Positions 33,638 to 45,559 of a stretch of 64,000 bases of DNA are shown here, one piece after another. This DNA is from Pteria penguin (Eukaryota > Mollusca > Bivalvia > Pterioida > Pteriidae). Below the pieces are notes generated by a model that saw only the letters and a program-made list of their open reading frames with translations, did no database searches and was not told the DNA's origin. Location: the NCBI GenBank assembly GCA_035048485.1, contig CM068583.1, positions 45,111,790 to 45,175,789 of the forward strand. The letters run 5' to 3'. Each line of letters opens with the position of its first letter. Position 1 is the first letter of the stretch. Made by a program: the position numbers and the translations under genes.

Positions 33638-33643
33638 AATAAA
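33638..33643 (+). terminator. SAC3D1: AATAAA polyadenylation signal of SAC3D1
   Basis: Canonical hexamer 111 bp after the stop codon. The interspersed repeat DNA begins just beyond. Confidence 0.6.
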
Positions 33644-33659
33644 TATATTTGGAAAGAAG

Positions 33660-34190
33660 ATGTTTTTGGATTCAGGGCATCTAGTTTTCACATACCTATT
33701 CCTTGTGACGAGTTCTTTCTGTTGGTACGATCATTTTTGACCTCATTACCTTGACTTTGACCTTTGACCTACATTTCTAAATTCAAACTTTAACATTGGT
33801 ATATCTTTTGAATGGTAAATGATGGGGCTTTCATATTTCACGTGTGTATTCCTTATGACAAGACCTTTCTGTCGGTACCAAAATTTGGATCTCATTACCT
33901 TGACTGTAGCTTTTGATTTACATTTCAAAAACTTTAACATTGGGTATATCTTTTTAATGGTAAATGACAGGACATTCATTTTTCACCTGTGTATTCCTTG
34001 TGATACGACCTTTCCATTGGTACCAAAATTTTGACCTCTTGACCTTAACTATGACCTTTTACCTACATTTCAAAAACTTTAACATTGGGGTATAGTTTTT
34101 GAATGGTCAATGATGGATATTTCACGTGTGTATTCCTTGTGACAAGACCTTTCTCTCAGTACCAAAACTTTGATCTTTTAACCTTGACCG
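33660..34190. repeat. ~140-bp tandem of the 'tattccttgtgacaagacct' family
   Basis: Four units near 33700, 33845, 33990 and 34125, each with cgtgtgtattccttgtgaca, a cattggtaccaaaatttt-like block and actttaacattggg. Starts just after the SAC3D1 polyadenylation signal. Confidence 0.75.
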
Positions 34191-34220
34191 TGGAGTTAGA
34201 CCTAGCTTTAGTATAACAGC

Positions 34221-34409
34221 ATCGTTGCAAGCCACGGTATTTGGTTCCGCTCCCCCTTTCTCCATACCGTGGCTTCTTGTTAAAGTTTCGCTAGATTTTA
34301 CCCTTTTCCAAAATTAATATGCATGAGGTAATGCAACTGAAATTGACCAATGAAACTGCATATGGAGGGTGGAGGAGGAGACTCAAATACCGTGGCTTGC
34401 GACGATGGG
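34221..34409. mobile_element. 189-bp MITE with 8-bp target duplication
   Basis: The ends atcgttgcaagccacggtat and the inverse of ataccgtggcttgcgacgat are flanked by ataacagc on both sides (34213-34220, 34410-34417). An 8-bp duplication suggests a hAT-type origin. Confidence 0.7.
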
Positions 34410-34564
34410 ATAACAGCTTAAACTGTCAAAGTTACCACCGGGGCATTTGTACTTCACAAATACAGCTTGTTTTCAAGACAAAAAAGGGGGAGTTTGAAAA
34501 AGATACTAATCAAGGTTTCCTTTTATGGGGTGGATCCTAGGCGTCTTTTTGAACTTTTTCATTT

Positions 34565-34627
34565 TTAAGGTGTTTTTGTGACACGAAGTGTAACTCTGTT
34601 ATCACCTCGCGTTTTGGGCGCCGCCAT
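34565..34627 (-). other. Possible first coding exon or promoter on the minus strand
   Basis: On minus, aatATGGCGGCGCCC opens 20 codons (MAAPKTRGDNRVTLRVTKTP). A GT (GTGATA) occurs after codon 7. The local CpG and the GCCGCCATATTG motif (YY1-like) resemble a promoter/first exon. No downstream exon was found, so this is tentative. Confidence 0.2.
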
Positions 34628-34639
34628 ATTGAATTCTTG

Positions 34640-36600
34640 GGATTCACCCTTTTGCTCATGTATTCCTACAGTAAGTAAAATAAGTCCATGGTTGTGTGCA
34701 TTAAATTTGCAAATATTCATGAACATTTGATACTGCTTGTATGTTAAGAACTACATATTCATCAAATTATTTTGGAAGATGTATGGAAAGTTTATACCAG
34801 AGCTGAACAAACACGATGATTATTTTTGAGACGTACTGGCATGTAACCTATGTTTTCATTCAGTTGTTGATTACTACGCACTGATCTCATATTTTCGGGC
34901 CTTCCGACGGCCCTTGTTAACCACAATAACAACATGCTTTTGAGGACGTTATGCCGAAAAATGGATGTTTTAATAGATTAAAGTGGGACAACAGGCTGTA
35001 TAAGTTAAATTTATTCCTTTCCATATTGTAAACATTCTGCGTAAGTTTCACCAGAGCTAGGTATTAACGTGACCTACATTTGCAGTCTACGTTTTCTCAA
35101 TTGGCATTTAAAGAGTTACAAGACATGTGCAATAATCGTTCATTTCAAAAACTCGACGCGTTAAATATTTTTTAATTTGTTTCATATATATATAATTGTT
35201 AAAATAACAATAAAGACATTGCGTGGAGTAAATTTTTTTTTTTTACATTTTATATGATTTACAACAAAACATTTTATGTTCATTGTGACTTTCTCTAGTC
35301 TCAAGGTTTTAGATTTTCAATAAATTTCTTACTGAAAAATTAAAATTAGGGGATAAACGTACTGTGCTTGATTGTTTCCGACAGGTATACCGTGGTTATA
35401 CCGCTGGAAACAGAGTTTTCCTGGCGACGCTTGCGGACATAAGGTATAAGAAGTTTCTTCATTTTCATATTCTTAAAATTTTGTGATTAAATTATTAATC
35501 ACAAATTGATTCATACAATACAAATTAATAAGTAAATATGTCAATTATTTTTAAGACGCTTTATACCATAATTATAATATTATTTGCCAATCACTGGATG
35601 ATATTTCTGTATTTTATATCTATTACGGATTCTATCTCGCTTTACTTGCTTAATGAATGTATATAATACTTAATAATATAATTATATATCGATTTAGAGG
35701 AATTTCAAAAACGTGTGTATTTGAATTTTTATTTGAAATTTTGTCTTTCTACTTTCATTTTAAACTGTGTACTGATGACGAAGTAATACAAAGGCTTAGG
35801 TCTCAGAATTTGTGATAATTCCATGATGCATTACGCAATGCTGTTTTCGGGGAAAACAAATCTTTGACAATCTATGGACATATTTTGCACTACAACATAC
35901 ATGTTTTTTAAAACATAATTAGAAGCATTAATTCTAAAGTACATTTATTTGACAATGGAGAATATCGTCTCTACTTAAATCCATTTATCTCTGGATGCCA
36001 TGCCACTTTTCTATGTTTATTGCACTTAAGATTATTCTCATCTATGTCCGGTTTGTCAATTTATTGTTGTCCCCAGTTCTCAACACAAATCTTCAAAGAC
36101 TTCTGTGTCTGGCATGCCCAAAGAACAGAGAGGAAAGGGGGAAGGGAGGGTTAACTTCCTATATAAAGGTATATACAGACGTATAGTGGCTGGAATGGGA
36201 TATACTTTTAAGGCTATCCAAATGTGTATGGATATCAGTTTAAATTAGAATATATAGTATTTATAAAGTATTTATTTTTAGATAAATCATATTAATCAAT
36301 TATGATAAGTGAAACGTACATGTGAGTCAAGTTTACATATATGAATAGGTATGATTCTCATTATGCTCAGTATAATATAAATGGGTATGGTTACATACTT
36401 TGCCCAATGTATGAGTGAATGGGTAAGGTGTCAACGACTTCGCCATCACGTCCATACTAAAACTCTTTGCAATTAACCCCCTCCCCCCCTCTTCGGGCCA
36501 AGGCACCTACGACGCGGCCCCACTCCGGGCTTACCATATATGTATATGTGTCTGATGGAACATCCACATGATGTACTTTGTAGACATTTCGAGATTGGAA
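34640..36600. other. Intergenic stretch without recognised genes
   Basis: AT-rich with a poly-T tract at 35233. 35385-35442 lies between an AG and a GTATAAG and is open in one frame only over that length, which is not enough to call an exon. Confidence 0.4.
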
Positions 36601-37445
36601 TGTTAGGGGATGACCATTTGATTCTGAATTGAAGGATGGGGGGGGGGGGACTGGCATATTTGGTCGAGTCAGATTATTTATTTTCAGATCATTGAAGGAT
36701 AGAATATTTATTTCTTTAATATTCTACTGCACATTATTTATTTTCTTTACTTACTTGTCGCCAATAAATACTAATTGTTAGAATTACATTGTAATTAACA
36801 TATATGATATATGCCATTAACAAAACACATGCTAATATCAAAGTAAACTCAACAAATAATATGCAAACACTACAGTACTGTCATGTTCTAATTTTGGAAT
36901 TTACTTGGGGGATTGTAAATACAAAAATTAATTGTCATGTTCTAATTTTTGTATTTACCACCCCTAGGTAAATTCAGAAATTAGAACATGACACTACTTT
37001 AACTGCATAGGTCTTTATACTACTACTAGTTTCTATAGTGAAATATATAGTCTCTTTCAGTCTCTGGTGTCCAGGGGGAGAATTTTCATTTATTAGGGGA
37101 CGACCATTTGATTCTGATTTGGGGGGGGGGGGGGGACTGGTATATTTTGGAAATAGATATTCTGACCATGAAAATGCTGGAAATAAAAAAATCTGGCTTT
37201 GACTGAAATGAAAATAAATATTCTAGCTACTAGCATATACATATACCAGATCATGCAAATATAAAGCTGAATGTTCTATAGAAAACATGTTGATTTTTTC
37301 CGGCTTGCTTCGCTCGCCAGATTGCTCCCTATACTATAATATGCAGTAGTTTACCTGTAAAACTCATATTTCAGCAGGATTTATAGCTCTGGACAAATAG
37401 TGCTATTCAATATATTCAACAAAAACTTAATAGAATTGTTGCTTG

Positions 37446-38660
37446 TTAGCTCACCTGAGCCAAAGGCTCAAGTGAGCTATAGTCTTAGCGTGCCGTCCGT
37501 CCGTCTGTCCGTCGTAAACTTTTTACATTTTCAACTTCTTCTCAAGAACTGCTGAACAGATTTCTATGAAACTTGATAGGAATTAAGTACTCATTTTTTG
37601 TCCCAATCCGTTAACATGTGGTGCCACCACAAGCAAAAGTAGGTCAAAGAGGGTATCCTCCTTTGACAAACTTCTTCTTCAGATCTGGTGCATACAGAGA
37701 CAAACTGAATGCATAGGAATGATCTAGAGGGATGTGTGAAGAAATGTTGTTTTTAGTTCTGTTCTTAAATCAAATTTCTAACGTTTTTTCGATATTTTCT
37801 TGGACTTCGTAATTTCAATGCAGAAAAGTGTCATGTTTTTCAGTTAATTAATAATGGTGATTTCTTATGGACTATTTTGATCATAATCATGGTAAGGAAT
37901 ATTACTGTGAAAGAATTTTGTCAATATCTCAAGTTTTGTATTTTTAATGAATTTTTTAAGACTTCCAAAAAAAAAAGGGGGGGGGGTTGCCATTTTTCAC
38001 ATTTTCATCTTTTTCTGCAAAACTATTAGAAGGATTTTAATAAAACTTGGTAGAAATAAATAACTTATGACCCCCTTCAAATTTGTCATTTCCGTCCAGA
38101 CCTTTTTACAGGTGGTGGCGCCATAGTGAAAAGTAAGTCACAAAAGAGTACCCACATTTGACAATCTTCTTCTTCATACTGACTGTATACAGAGACAAAC
38201 AGTATGCATAGAAATGATCTAGACGAATGAGTGAAGAAGTATTGTCATTTTGGTTCCCTTCCAAAATCAAATTTTAGAAGTTTTTTTCCGACCTTTTTTG
38301 AACTTCAGTGCAGAAAAGTGTCATATTTCCTAGTTCACTGATAATGATGATTTCTTATGGGCTATTTTGATCATAATTATGGTAAGGAATGTTATTTTGA
38401 AAGAATTTTGTCAATATCTCAATTTTTGGATTTTCTACTAATTTTTTAAGACTTCCAAATGAGGGTGTAGGGACAATTCTTCACATTTTTAAACTCTGCT
38501 GATACACCACAAGAAAGATTTTGATGAAATAGGATATACATGAAGTACTATACATCCTCTATCAATTTTGTACATTTCATCCAAATTGGTCAACAGGTGG
38601 TGCCACCATGGTTAATAAAAAGGTTTCACAATGGTACCACTTGGTAAATAAAATATGAAG
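37446..38660 (+). repeat. 'ctcacctgagcc' interspersed repeat, about 2.5 units
   Basis: Starts agctcacctgagccaaaggc, then gccgtccgtccgtctgtccg and cgtaaactttttacatttt. Repeated blocks of about 500 bp carry aggtggtgccaccat, agaaatgatctagacgaatg and gatttcttatggactatttt. A further diverged part spans 39590-39925, ending cagatgagcgatataggccc. Confidence 0.7.
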
Positions 38661-38679
38661 AGTAGCGGTTCAAATGCAG

Positions 38680-39500
38680 CTGTAGTCATTTTTGGTCGGA
38701 ATTGCGTAGCAATTCCAGACCCTAGTCGTTACAATAAGCTGTGGAGAATGCGTGGAACGCAGAAAATACCTCCTCGTGTATAAATAGTGCGTCGATATTT
38801 AGAAAAAAGCGTGATTAGATTTACTTTCAGTACTTATAATTCATATTGTACGAGTCAATACAAGATAAGTTTGATCAGATGAGAAAATAGATGTGCCGTT
38901 ATTCCATCGATTTAGACGAGTTATATTCATGCGCTGGAGGACATGCAGTCTTTCCGAATACTCGACGGAAAGTCCCGAAAAAGTACGATTGACATTATTG
39001 TGTAGCTGTGCCGTAATTTAAGAAGTACACTACTAGTCCGTACTAGTATCCGTTGTATTATAATTAATAAAACTATCGCTTCTTTTTATAACAGTGGAAT
39101 TCGAAGTACTCTACAATCTTCTCGTCACAACGATAAACAAACGTCTCGGTAGTTGTTGATATGTAATGCTACTAAAAATAGCCAGTTATTTATAGATCTC
39201 CACGTGTAAACGTGGTTTTCCCCAAGTGTACATGTACAGCGGGAGACTGTCCAGATTGTTAATTTCACACTACTGTCAATATCAAAAGTGATGAGAGAAT
39301 GAGATAAATATATAGTACGAGACGGAGACGTACAGGGGCGGAGTCGTTGTTTATATGAAAACGAGCACCTGTGCGCAGACTGTGTTTTTGTCAATACTGA
39401 TCCTAAACACTACACGCTTGGTGTGTGATCTCTTGGTGGATCACGACTTTATTACCTTTGATGTACTTGACCATGCAATTCCGACCTTGAGGACTTTCAA
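38680..39500 (+). other. Insert with TATA-like motif inside the repeat
   Basis: Flanked by ggaattgcgtagcaattcc on the left and catgcaattccgaccttgag on the right. Contains tataaatag at 38779-38787. More GC-balanced than its surroundings, with no clear ORF. It could be a promoter-bearing noncoding element. Confidence 0.3.
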
Positions 39501-41936
39501 GTCCTTTCATTTTTTCATTTCCTTACACATCTAAATAAGTTTTAAATGTTTTTTAACAAACTCAACATATGAAATTAGGCCGTTTTAAGTTGGATCTTGA
39601 CAATATTTGAAACAACTGTTGTTCATGACCCAGACTTGAAATCAGTCAACAAAAGGCCCACCTAAAGAAAATGACGAACTTGTTGTCCTGAATGACATGT
39701 TGAAGAGACAAAGCAAATGCTTAATATCAAAATCATCTGAATGAATGTGCAAAAAAGTATTGTTGTTTTTGATTCTGGTCTGAAATAAAATTTGACTTAT
39801 TTTCAACATTTGTGTTGACTTAGTCACAGTAATGCAAAAATAAATGAGTCTTCTTCCTTCCTGCATGACTGATCATCTAGGTGCTCAGATGAGCGATATA
39901 GGCCCTCTTTGGCCTCTTGTTTAAAAATATATTTGCATGGCCATTTTGAGGGGCAGACAGGGGACAAGGGCTCTACCATCAGCTTTATGAGAGATTTTCT
40001 TTTCAGATTCTTGTTTGAAATAGTGTCATAAGTAAGTCAAAAATGAATAAAATATTATCAATCGGACAGGAAGCCAAAACAGCAACATTTCCTTACGCAT
40101 TCTTCTACAGTGGTAAATTGAAATTCTCTCCCTGGATACCAGAGACTTAGAGAGACTATACACTTCACCATAGAAACTAGTAGTATAAAAACCTATGCAA
40201 TCAAAGTAGTGCTTGCATATTATTTGTTTTGTTGAGTTTACCATATATTAGACTGTGTTTTGTTAACAAAATATAATATAATTATAGAAGGATAACTGTG
40301 TTAATGGCATATTTTACAATGCAGTTCTAACAAATATTTCTTGGCAACAAAAAAGTGAAGAAAATAAATAATCTCTTCCAGGATATAGAGGAAATAAATA
40401 TTCTATCCTTCAAAGATCTGAAAATCAATAATCTGACTCGACCAAATTTGCCAGCTCACCCTCCCCCCTTTTCAGAATCAAATGGTCGTTCCCTTACTAC
40501 AGAGGGATGTGTAAGGAAGTGTTGCTGTTTTGACTTCCTGTCCGAATGATACTATTTTGTGAGATTTTTTTTACTTACTTTGAACTATGTTATTTTAATG
40601 CAAAAAAAATTTCATAAATATTTTAGATATATTGATTTTTCACATTTTTAACCTTGCCTTCAGTACTTCTAGACTGAATATGAGAAAACTTGGTAGATAT
40701 TAAGCAAAGATGTTCCAGTACAAATTTACATGTTTTAAAATGTTTTAAAGAAATTAAAGATTGTTCAATATCATTGTGCGATGTTTTCTATGTCTCAGGT
40801 AAACAATATAGGCCCACTACGGATTCTTTTGACCTTAGTTATCATATATGTTGAGTGAGTATACACGTTGTTGTTGTTTTTACTTTTCTTCTCAATTTAA
40901 AGTTATATTTGTTTTTATTTTTTTATTAGAATAAATGTGTTCAAATCATTTGACGAATGTCCTGTTGCACTGATTTGAATGAAACTTAAAAGAAATGAAA
41001 CACTGTCAACAAATATAGCCACCATAAATTTTTAAATGCACATGATTTAATTTAAACATCGACTTTGCATATGTGCTCTGGTGAGCGAAAAGGCGAATTC
41101 AGTTAAGACCCCTTTGCCACTCATTTTCACCTTAATACGTCGGTGTGCCTAGCATATAACTGAGGGGCGGACAACACGAGGGGAAGACAGGGAAAGGGAT
41201 TGCAAATTGGTGGCAAGGGGACGCGAATGAAACTATTCCACACAAGAACATGAAAAGAAAAGCTCTCAGAAAGCAGATGGTAGAGCCTTTGTCCCCTGTT
41301 TGCCCATCATAAGGATATACCAATGTACATCATCATGTATTTTTAAAAAGCAACAATTCTATTAAAGATACATAATGTCTAATTTTGTAAAATCAGAGGT
41401 ACAGTAAATATATATTCCTAACTTATTTTACTTATGAAAAGATAATAAACTGCAGCGACCCCAAACCTAATAAGCCTTGTTTATACAGTTATTGCTGCTG
41501 CAAGTTAGAAATACGACCCTCACATCTAACCTACTTACGTTCGTACGGGACCGGAGAATACGCACGTGACCTGAAAATTATTCATTTGCATACGGAATAA
41601 AACAACAATGGTGAAGATAAGAAAGAGAAAAAGAAAAGAAATCGGCCTTCTGCACTAAGTGACTCGGAAAAGAAAAGAAAGAAAGAATAAGTATGATGTA
41701 AAGCATGCGAGAAGTAGAATTTGTATCACGTGCAATGCATATATTATGCAAATGAATATTTCCGAGGTCGACCGAGATGAATAAAACTGATAAGGAAAAC
41801 GTGGGTTATGTAGCGTATTTGTACGCGATAGCTGCATTTAATACTGAGGGACAGTCAAAAGATACTGTACTTAACAAATTTACGATGTTACTTTAATCAC
41901 AATAGTAGACACTACAGGAGACCATATATATCTTTA

Positions 41937-42170
41937 TACCCCCCGCAAACAAAGTTTTTGGGGGGTATATAGGAATCACCCTGTCTGTCCGTCTGTCTGT
42001 CCGTCAACCTTTGTCCGGGGCATAACTTTTTTTATTCTTTATCATATGATGATCATACTTGGTACATTTGGCCCTTTGGAGATGCCGGTGTGTCATGACC
42101 CTGAACCAAGGTCGTGGGTCAAAGGTCAAGGTAATATATATATTTTTATGCCCTGTTTTGAAATTTTAAG
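41937..42170 (+). repeat. Single copy of the 'ccgcaaacaaagttt' repeat head
   Basis: taccccccgcaaacaaagtt then ctgtctgtccgtctgtctgt and tgtcatgaccctgaaccaag: the same head as at 15555. Confidence 0.75.
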
Positions 42171-42968
42171 TTTTGTTGAACATACTAAATAGCACGATTT
42201 GTCCAATGCTGTAAATTCCGCTGAAATGCGAGTTATACAGTTAATCTAATACATATTGCCCTGGTATAATATAAGCAGCAATCTGGCGAGCGAAGCGAGC
42301 CGGAAAAAATCAACGCGTTTTTTATAGAACATTTAACTTTATATTTGCATGATCTGCTTTATGTACATGCTATCAGCAAAGATATTTATTTTCATTTCAA
42401 AGCCCGATTTATTTCCTACATTTTCAGGGTCAGAATGATTCAAATGGTCGTCCCCTTACTCGAAATAGACCTAAATCTGAGGCTCACCTCACAATTAATT
42501 CAGGTCGTTTTGAAACTCTAATTTTGTACCACATAATTATGGTATTGCAAAGACAATTCAGTTTTAGTATGGAAATCATAAAGACTGTAGGGGATTTCTA
42601 ATGATTTTATGACAAAAATTCATTCTTATATGTAAATGTACTCCAGGGGGATGGAAGGGGGAGGGGAGAGGGGACACAAACCTTTCCGCTTGTCCTACGC
42701 CCCTGTTATTAAAATGGTGTGGAAAAGGAATTTTAAGTGAAAGTTTGAAGGAATAAACGAGCGTTGTGTTTCTGCCAAAGCCCTCAGAAAGTGGACCCGT
42801 ATCAACCCATTGACACCCAAGAGGGTACCGTCCTTTGACGAATTTCTTCAAGCGAGCTATAAAGATGGATAACCAAATGTACCAGAGTGATCTAGAGGAA
42901 CGTTTGAAGAAGAGTTGTTTTCATAAACTGTGTATTCAATTAATGCATTTTATTAGAATTTGTGTTTT

Positions 42969-43115
42969 TCAAGAGTCATTTGAAAGTTTTATATCATACT
43001 TTAATTTTTCTTGATATTTGGTGAATTTTTTCCTATAGTTTATTCCAACCAGCGCTGGCATGCTGAATGACAGCACTACAAAGCCCATCGCTAGAACCAT
43101 TTTTGCAAAATTCAT
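42969..43115 (-). CDS. Small ORF with a signal-peptide-like N-terminus (48 codons)
   Basis: Minus-strand ATG at 43115-43113 after ccaaA. Residues 1-25 read MNFAKMVLAMGFVVLSFSMP then ALVGI, which has a basic residue, a hydrophobic core and small residues, as in a secretory signal. A lysine-rich stretch (YRKKFTKYQEKLKYDIK) and a stop follow. No family recognised. It may be the first exon of a secreted-peptide gene or chance. Confidence 0.25.
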   Translation of the reverse strand: MNFAKMVLAMGFVVLSFSMPALVGINYRKKFTKYQEKLKYDIKLSNDS

Positions 43116-43193
43116 TTTGGCTACTGCTTGATATCTTAACATTAACTATTCAATGAAGGCCTTTCATCTCTAACAACAATCATAATGTAATCC

Positions 43194-43196
<3 letters not shown>

Positions 43197-43253
<57 letters not shown>
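43197..43253. repeat. (TG)n microsatellite
   Basis: Uninterrupted TG/GT dinucleotides. Confidence 0.95.
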
Positions 43254-43256
<3 letters not shown>

Positions 43257-43259
43257 CAG

Positions 43260-44938
43260 TCTACAACGACGAATCCATGAGGAAAAAAGGAGGGGTCTAC
43301 CAGTTTTTTTTGTAATTTTACTTTAATAAGTTTCTCTTATCCACTCATCTTTTCATGTCGGTCTTATACGGTAGTGTTCTTATTGTATAATTTTCTATGA
43401 TAATATGTTTGCATTAACTATGCTGAAATGCTTTGTATATACTGCGGAATATAACTGATTATCTTAACTAATCCTGACATACGTATCGATAATATATGTA
43501 CGAACACCCTACAATTTGTTTGCCATACCATAATGAAAAAAGTCCTCAGCTGTGTAAAAGTAAATTTGTCTTCATAGGATTATGTGTGAGTTACGTAGTT
43601 AGTTAGGCGTTCGAAGTCATCCATGTTGTCAAAATGTTCTCAAGATGGCAGTAAATCGTAAAGTCATTTCCTTTTCCTAATTATCTATGAAAATCGCCAT
43701 ACATCAAATTGAAGAAAAAATCCAAAATGATTTCTTAAGTAGAAAACATGTCTTGTTATCTAAAGGAGGTTTTTATTTTTCGTGCATTTCTGAATCAATC
43801 ATCTTTTTTTTCCGAGCTGTTTCCGCACATCAGTTGCCGTGTTATTTTCTCGTACATGAAGTTAGACTTAAATTGAGCTCAGTTTCTGCTTCAAAAAGTT
43901 ATTTTCCGATTTCCTTCATATATGAATATTCATTAAAGCACATATCAATTGACGATTTGACCATGTTCGGCAAGGCAGACGATGACTTTTCCTCTCAAAT
44001 GACTTATTTACCACGACGTGCTAAAGTAGTCCCTGGAGAATCGCAAGAAACGCATCCCATTCTAATGAAATAAACTTGGGATGAAATGGCAAAAGGAGAG
44101 CAGGCCAGATTGAATTCATCTGTTCTGATTTAGACTTAATGATACATTTATTGCATTAAATTCTAAACGAAGATTAACTTCATAGAATCATAGACTGAGC
44201 TCAAACATTTCAATTTATTGTAGCAAACAGGACATTTAAGACTATTTGGTATGATATAATAGACTTTATTTCATTCTTGTCCGTCTGTAATGATCCAGGG
44301 AGAGTTATTAATGCAATAACTATGAGATATATCACCGAACATTGTAGTTGTTTATACATCTCTTTAGCCTCGCCCCATAGATTTTGCTAACTGATGATAT
44401 ATTGATACAAATGAAATACATATGAATTTAGAAGTAATTATACCATCTTGATACTGCATATTGGGATGATCTAAGAGAAAGGTAGATGGTAGATGTTGAT
44501 TCGCTTTGTGGGATAAATTCAATTATCAGATCCCATTGGCAGTACTGCTTCAGAATTATCTGTATTGGTTTCCCCCAATATATTAATGCAAGTTCCTTCT
44601 TCATGCTTACATCATACGCACAGATAAGCACCAAACTAAAAACAAATAAAAAAAGAAAATAGATACCAAACAAATACAACATCATGCTGTACAACCATTT
44701 TGGATTTCAATGGTTTCGGCATTGAACATCACTAAAGGGATATTTTCGAAATGTGCATGTTCTCTCTTATCAAAGAGAAAAGCGTCGTATAATGAGGCCA
44801 TATCTTTAAGAGTAACGAGACACTTTCAAGTCAAAGCTCCTCCATGTAAAACAAATATTTCCACATTTAGCCAAACTCTAGAGGAGTTCTATGAAGTAGC
44901 TCATGAAATGACGGTTCCACTCTATAAAAGAGTTATCT
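43260..44938. other. Stretch without recognised genes
   Basis: A 128-codon open frame at 43687-44073 (+) and an 88-codon frame at 44428-44694 (-) with a hydrophobic N-terminus are present. Neither resembles a family I know, and neither is supported by flanking splice sites that I trust. Confidence 0.3.
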
Positions 44939-45060
44939 TTAACAATTTTGCAATTATTGAGAAATTACATGATTTGACGCAATACACACTTATAAGCTGT
45001 GAAAAAAAGTGTGCACGTCAAACCATGTTATTTCCCAATGCATTGCAAATTTCATAAAAG
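44939..45060. mobile_element. Short fold-back related to the 3604-3908 element
   Basis: Left acaattttgcaattattgag plus tttgacgcaatacacact, right agtgtgcacgtcaaaccatg plus caatgcattgcaaattt, inverted to each other. Confidence 0.55.
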
Positions 45061-45329
45061 AGAAAACAGTGGACATTTGACAAAGCTATATGACACAAAT
45101 CAAAAACGACCTGCGCACAAAAAATGACAACAGCAGAATATACACGGAATGACATTACAAAAATATTCGATTGTGTTGCGATACCAAATTAGGACAGTCA
45201 ATTGAAATAACAAACGTCACTCTATTGGTGTAGTTAACCGGTGTACGGGCGCCCACCTTCCCACTCACCGCAAAAGCAGCACAATCAAAGGATACATGTC
45301 AAAATTTATAAATAATCCTACGTATAGAG

Positions 45330-45485
45330 AACCAGGATCAACAGGTTTCTCAAGGAGAGAGGTCATAAAAATTTATTACACACAAAATAATTATAGAATG
45401 ATATGTTGCTATCACATACTGGTATGTAAGGAGATATCAACATAAGTAAACCGTGCTCTGCCCGTCTGTAAGCGAGCTCAGATCC
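45330..45485 (+). repeat. Recurrent ~150-bp noncoding module, copy 1
   Basis: gatcaacaggtttctcaagg, gagaggtcataaaaattta and gtgctctgcccgtctgtaag. Inverted copy at 54837-54985, direct copy at 59655-59800 upstream of a Penelope-like RT. Confidence 0.65.
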
Positions 45486-45559
45486 TTGATCAATAGGAGA
45501 CCCGACTAACAGTCATAGGGGACGAGGATTAGGACCTCGTCTCCTCTGAAAAGGTTTGG

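Larger units (their letters stand above)
36604..40497. mobile_element. Long-inverted-end element pair 1 (L1/R1)
   Basis: Left arm 36604-37090 and right arm about 40100-40497 are inverted copies: taggggatgaccatttgatt with aatcaaatggtcgttccctt, gtcgagtcagattatttatt with aataatctgactcgac, and gcataggtctttatactact with its inverse near 40180. Arms of roughly 400-490 bp. The right arm lies inside the second pair's span. Confidence 0.6.
37093..42459. mobile_element. Long-inverted-end element pair 2 (L2/R2)
   Basis: Left arm 37093-37345 and right arm about 42265-42459 are inverted copies: taggggacgaccatttgatt with aatggtcgtcccctta, ccggcttgcttcgctcgcca with tggcgagcgaagcgagccgg, and agatcatgcaaatataaagc with its inverse. 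Contains several other repeats and no transposase that I can recognise. Confidence 0.6.

Noticed and set aside
35765..35818. C/D snoRNA candidate (tgatgac box)
   Set aside because: No D box or terminal stem at the right distance.
39428..39450. Similarity of tctcttggtggatcac to the 5.8S rRNA start
   Set aside because: The match is too short and does not continue; no rRNA flanks.
43687..44073. 128-codon open frame as a gene
   Set aside because: No homology recognised and composition typical of AT-rich intergenic DNA.
44710..45057. 115-codon frame as a gene
   Set aside because: Its second half overlaps the fold-back at 44939-45060 and no family is recognisable.
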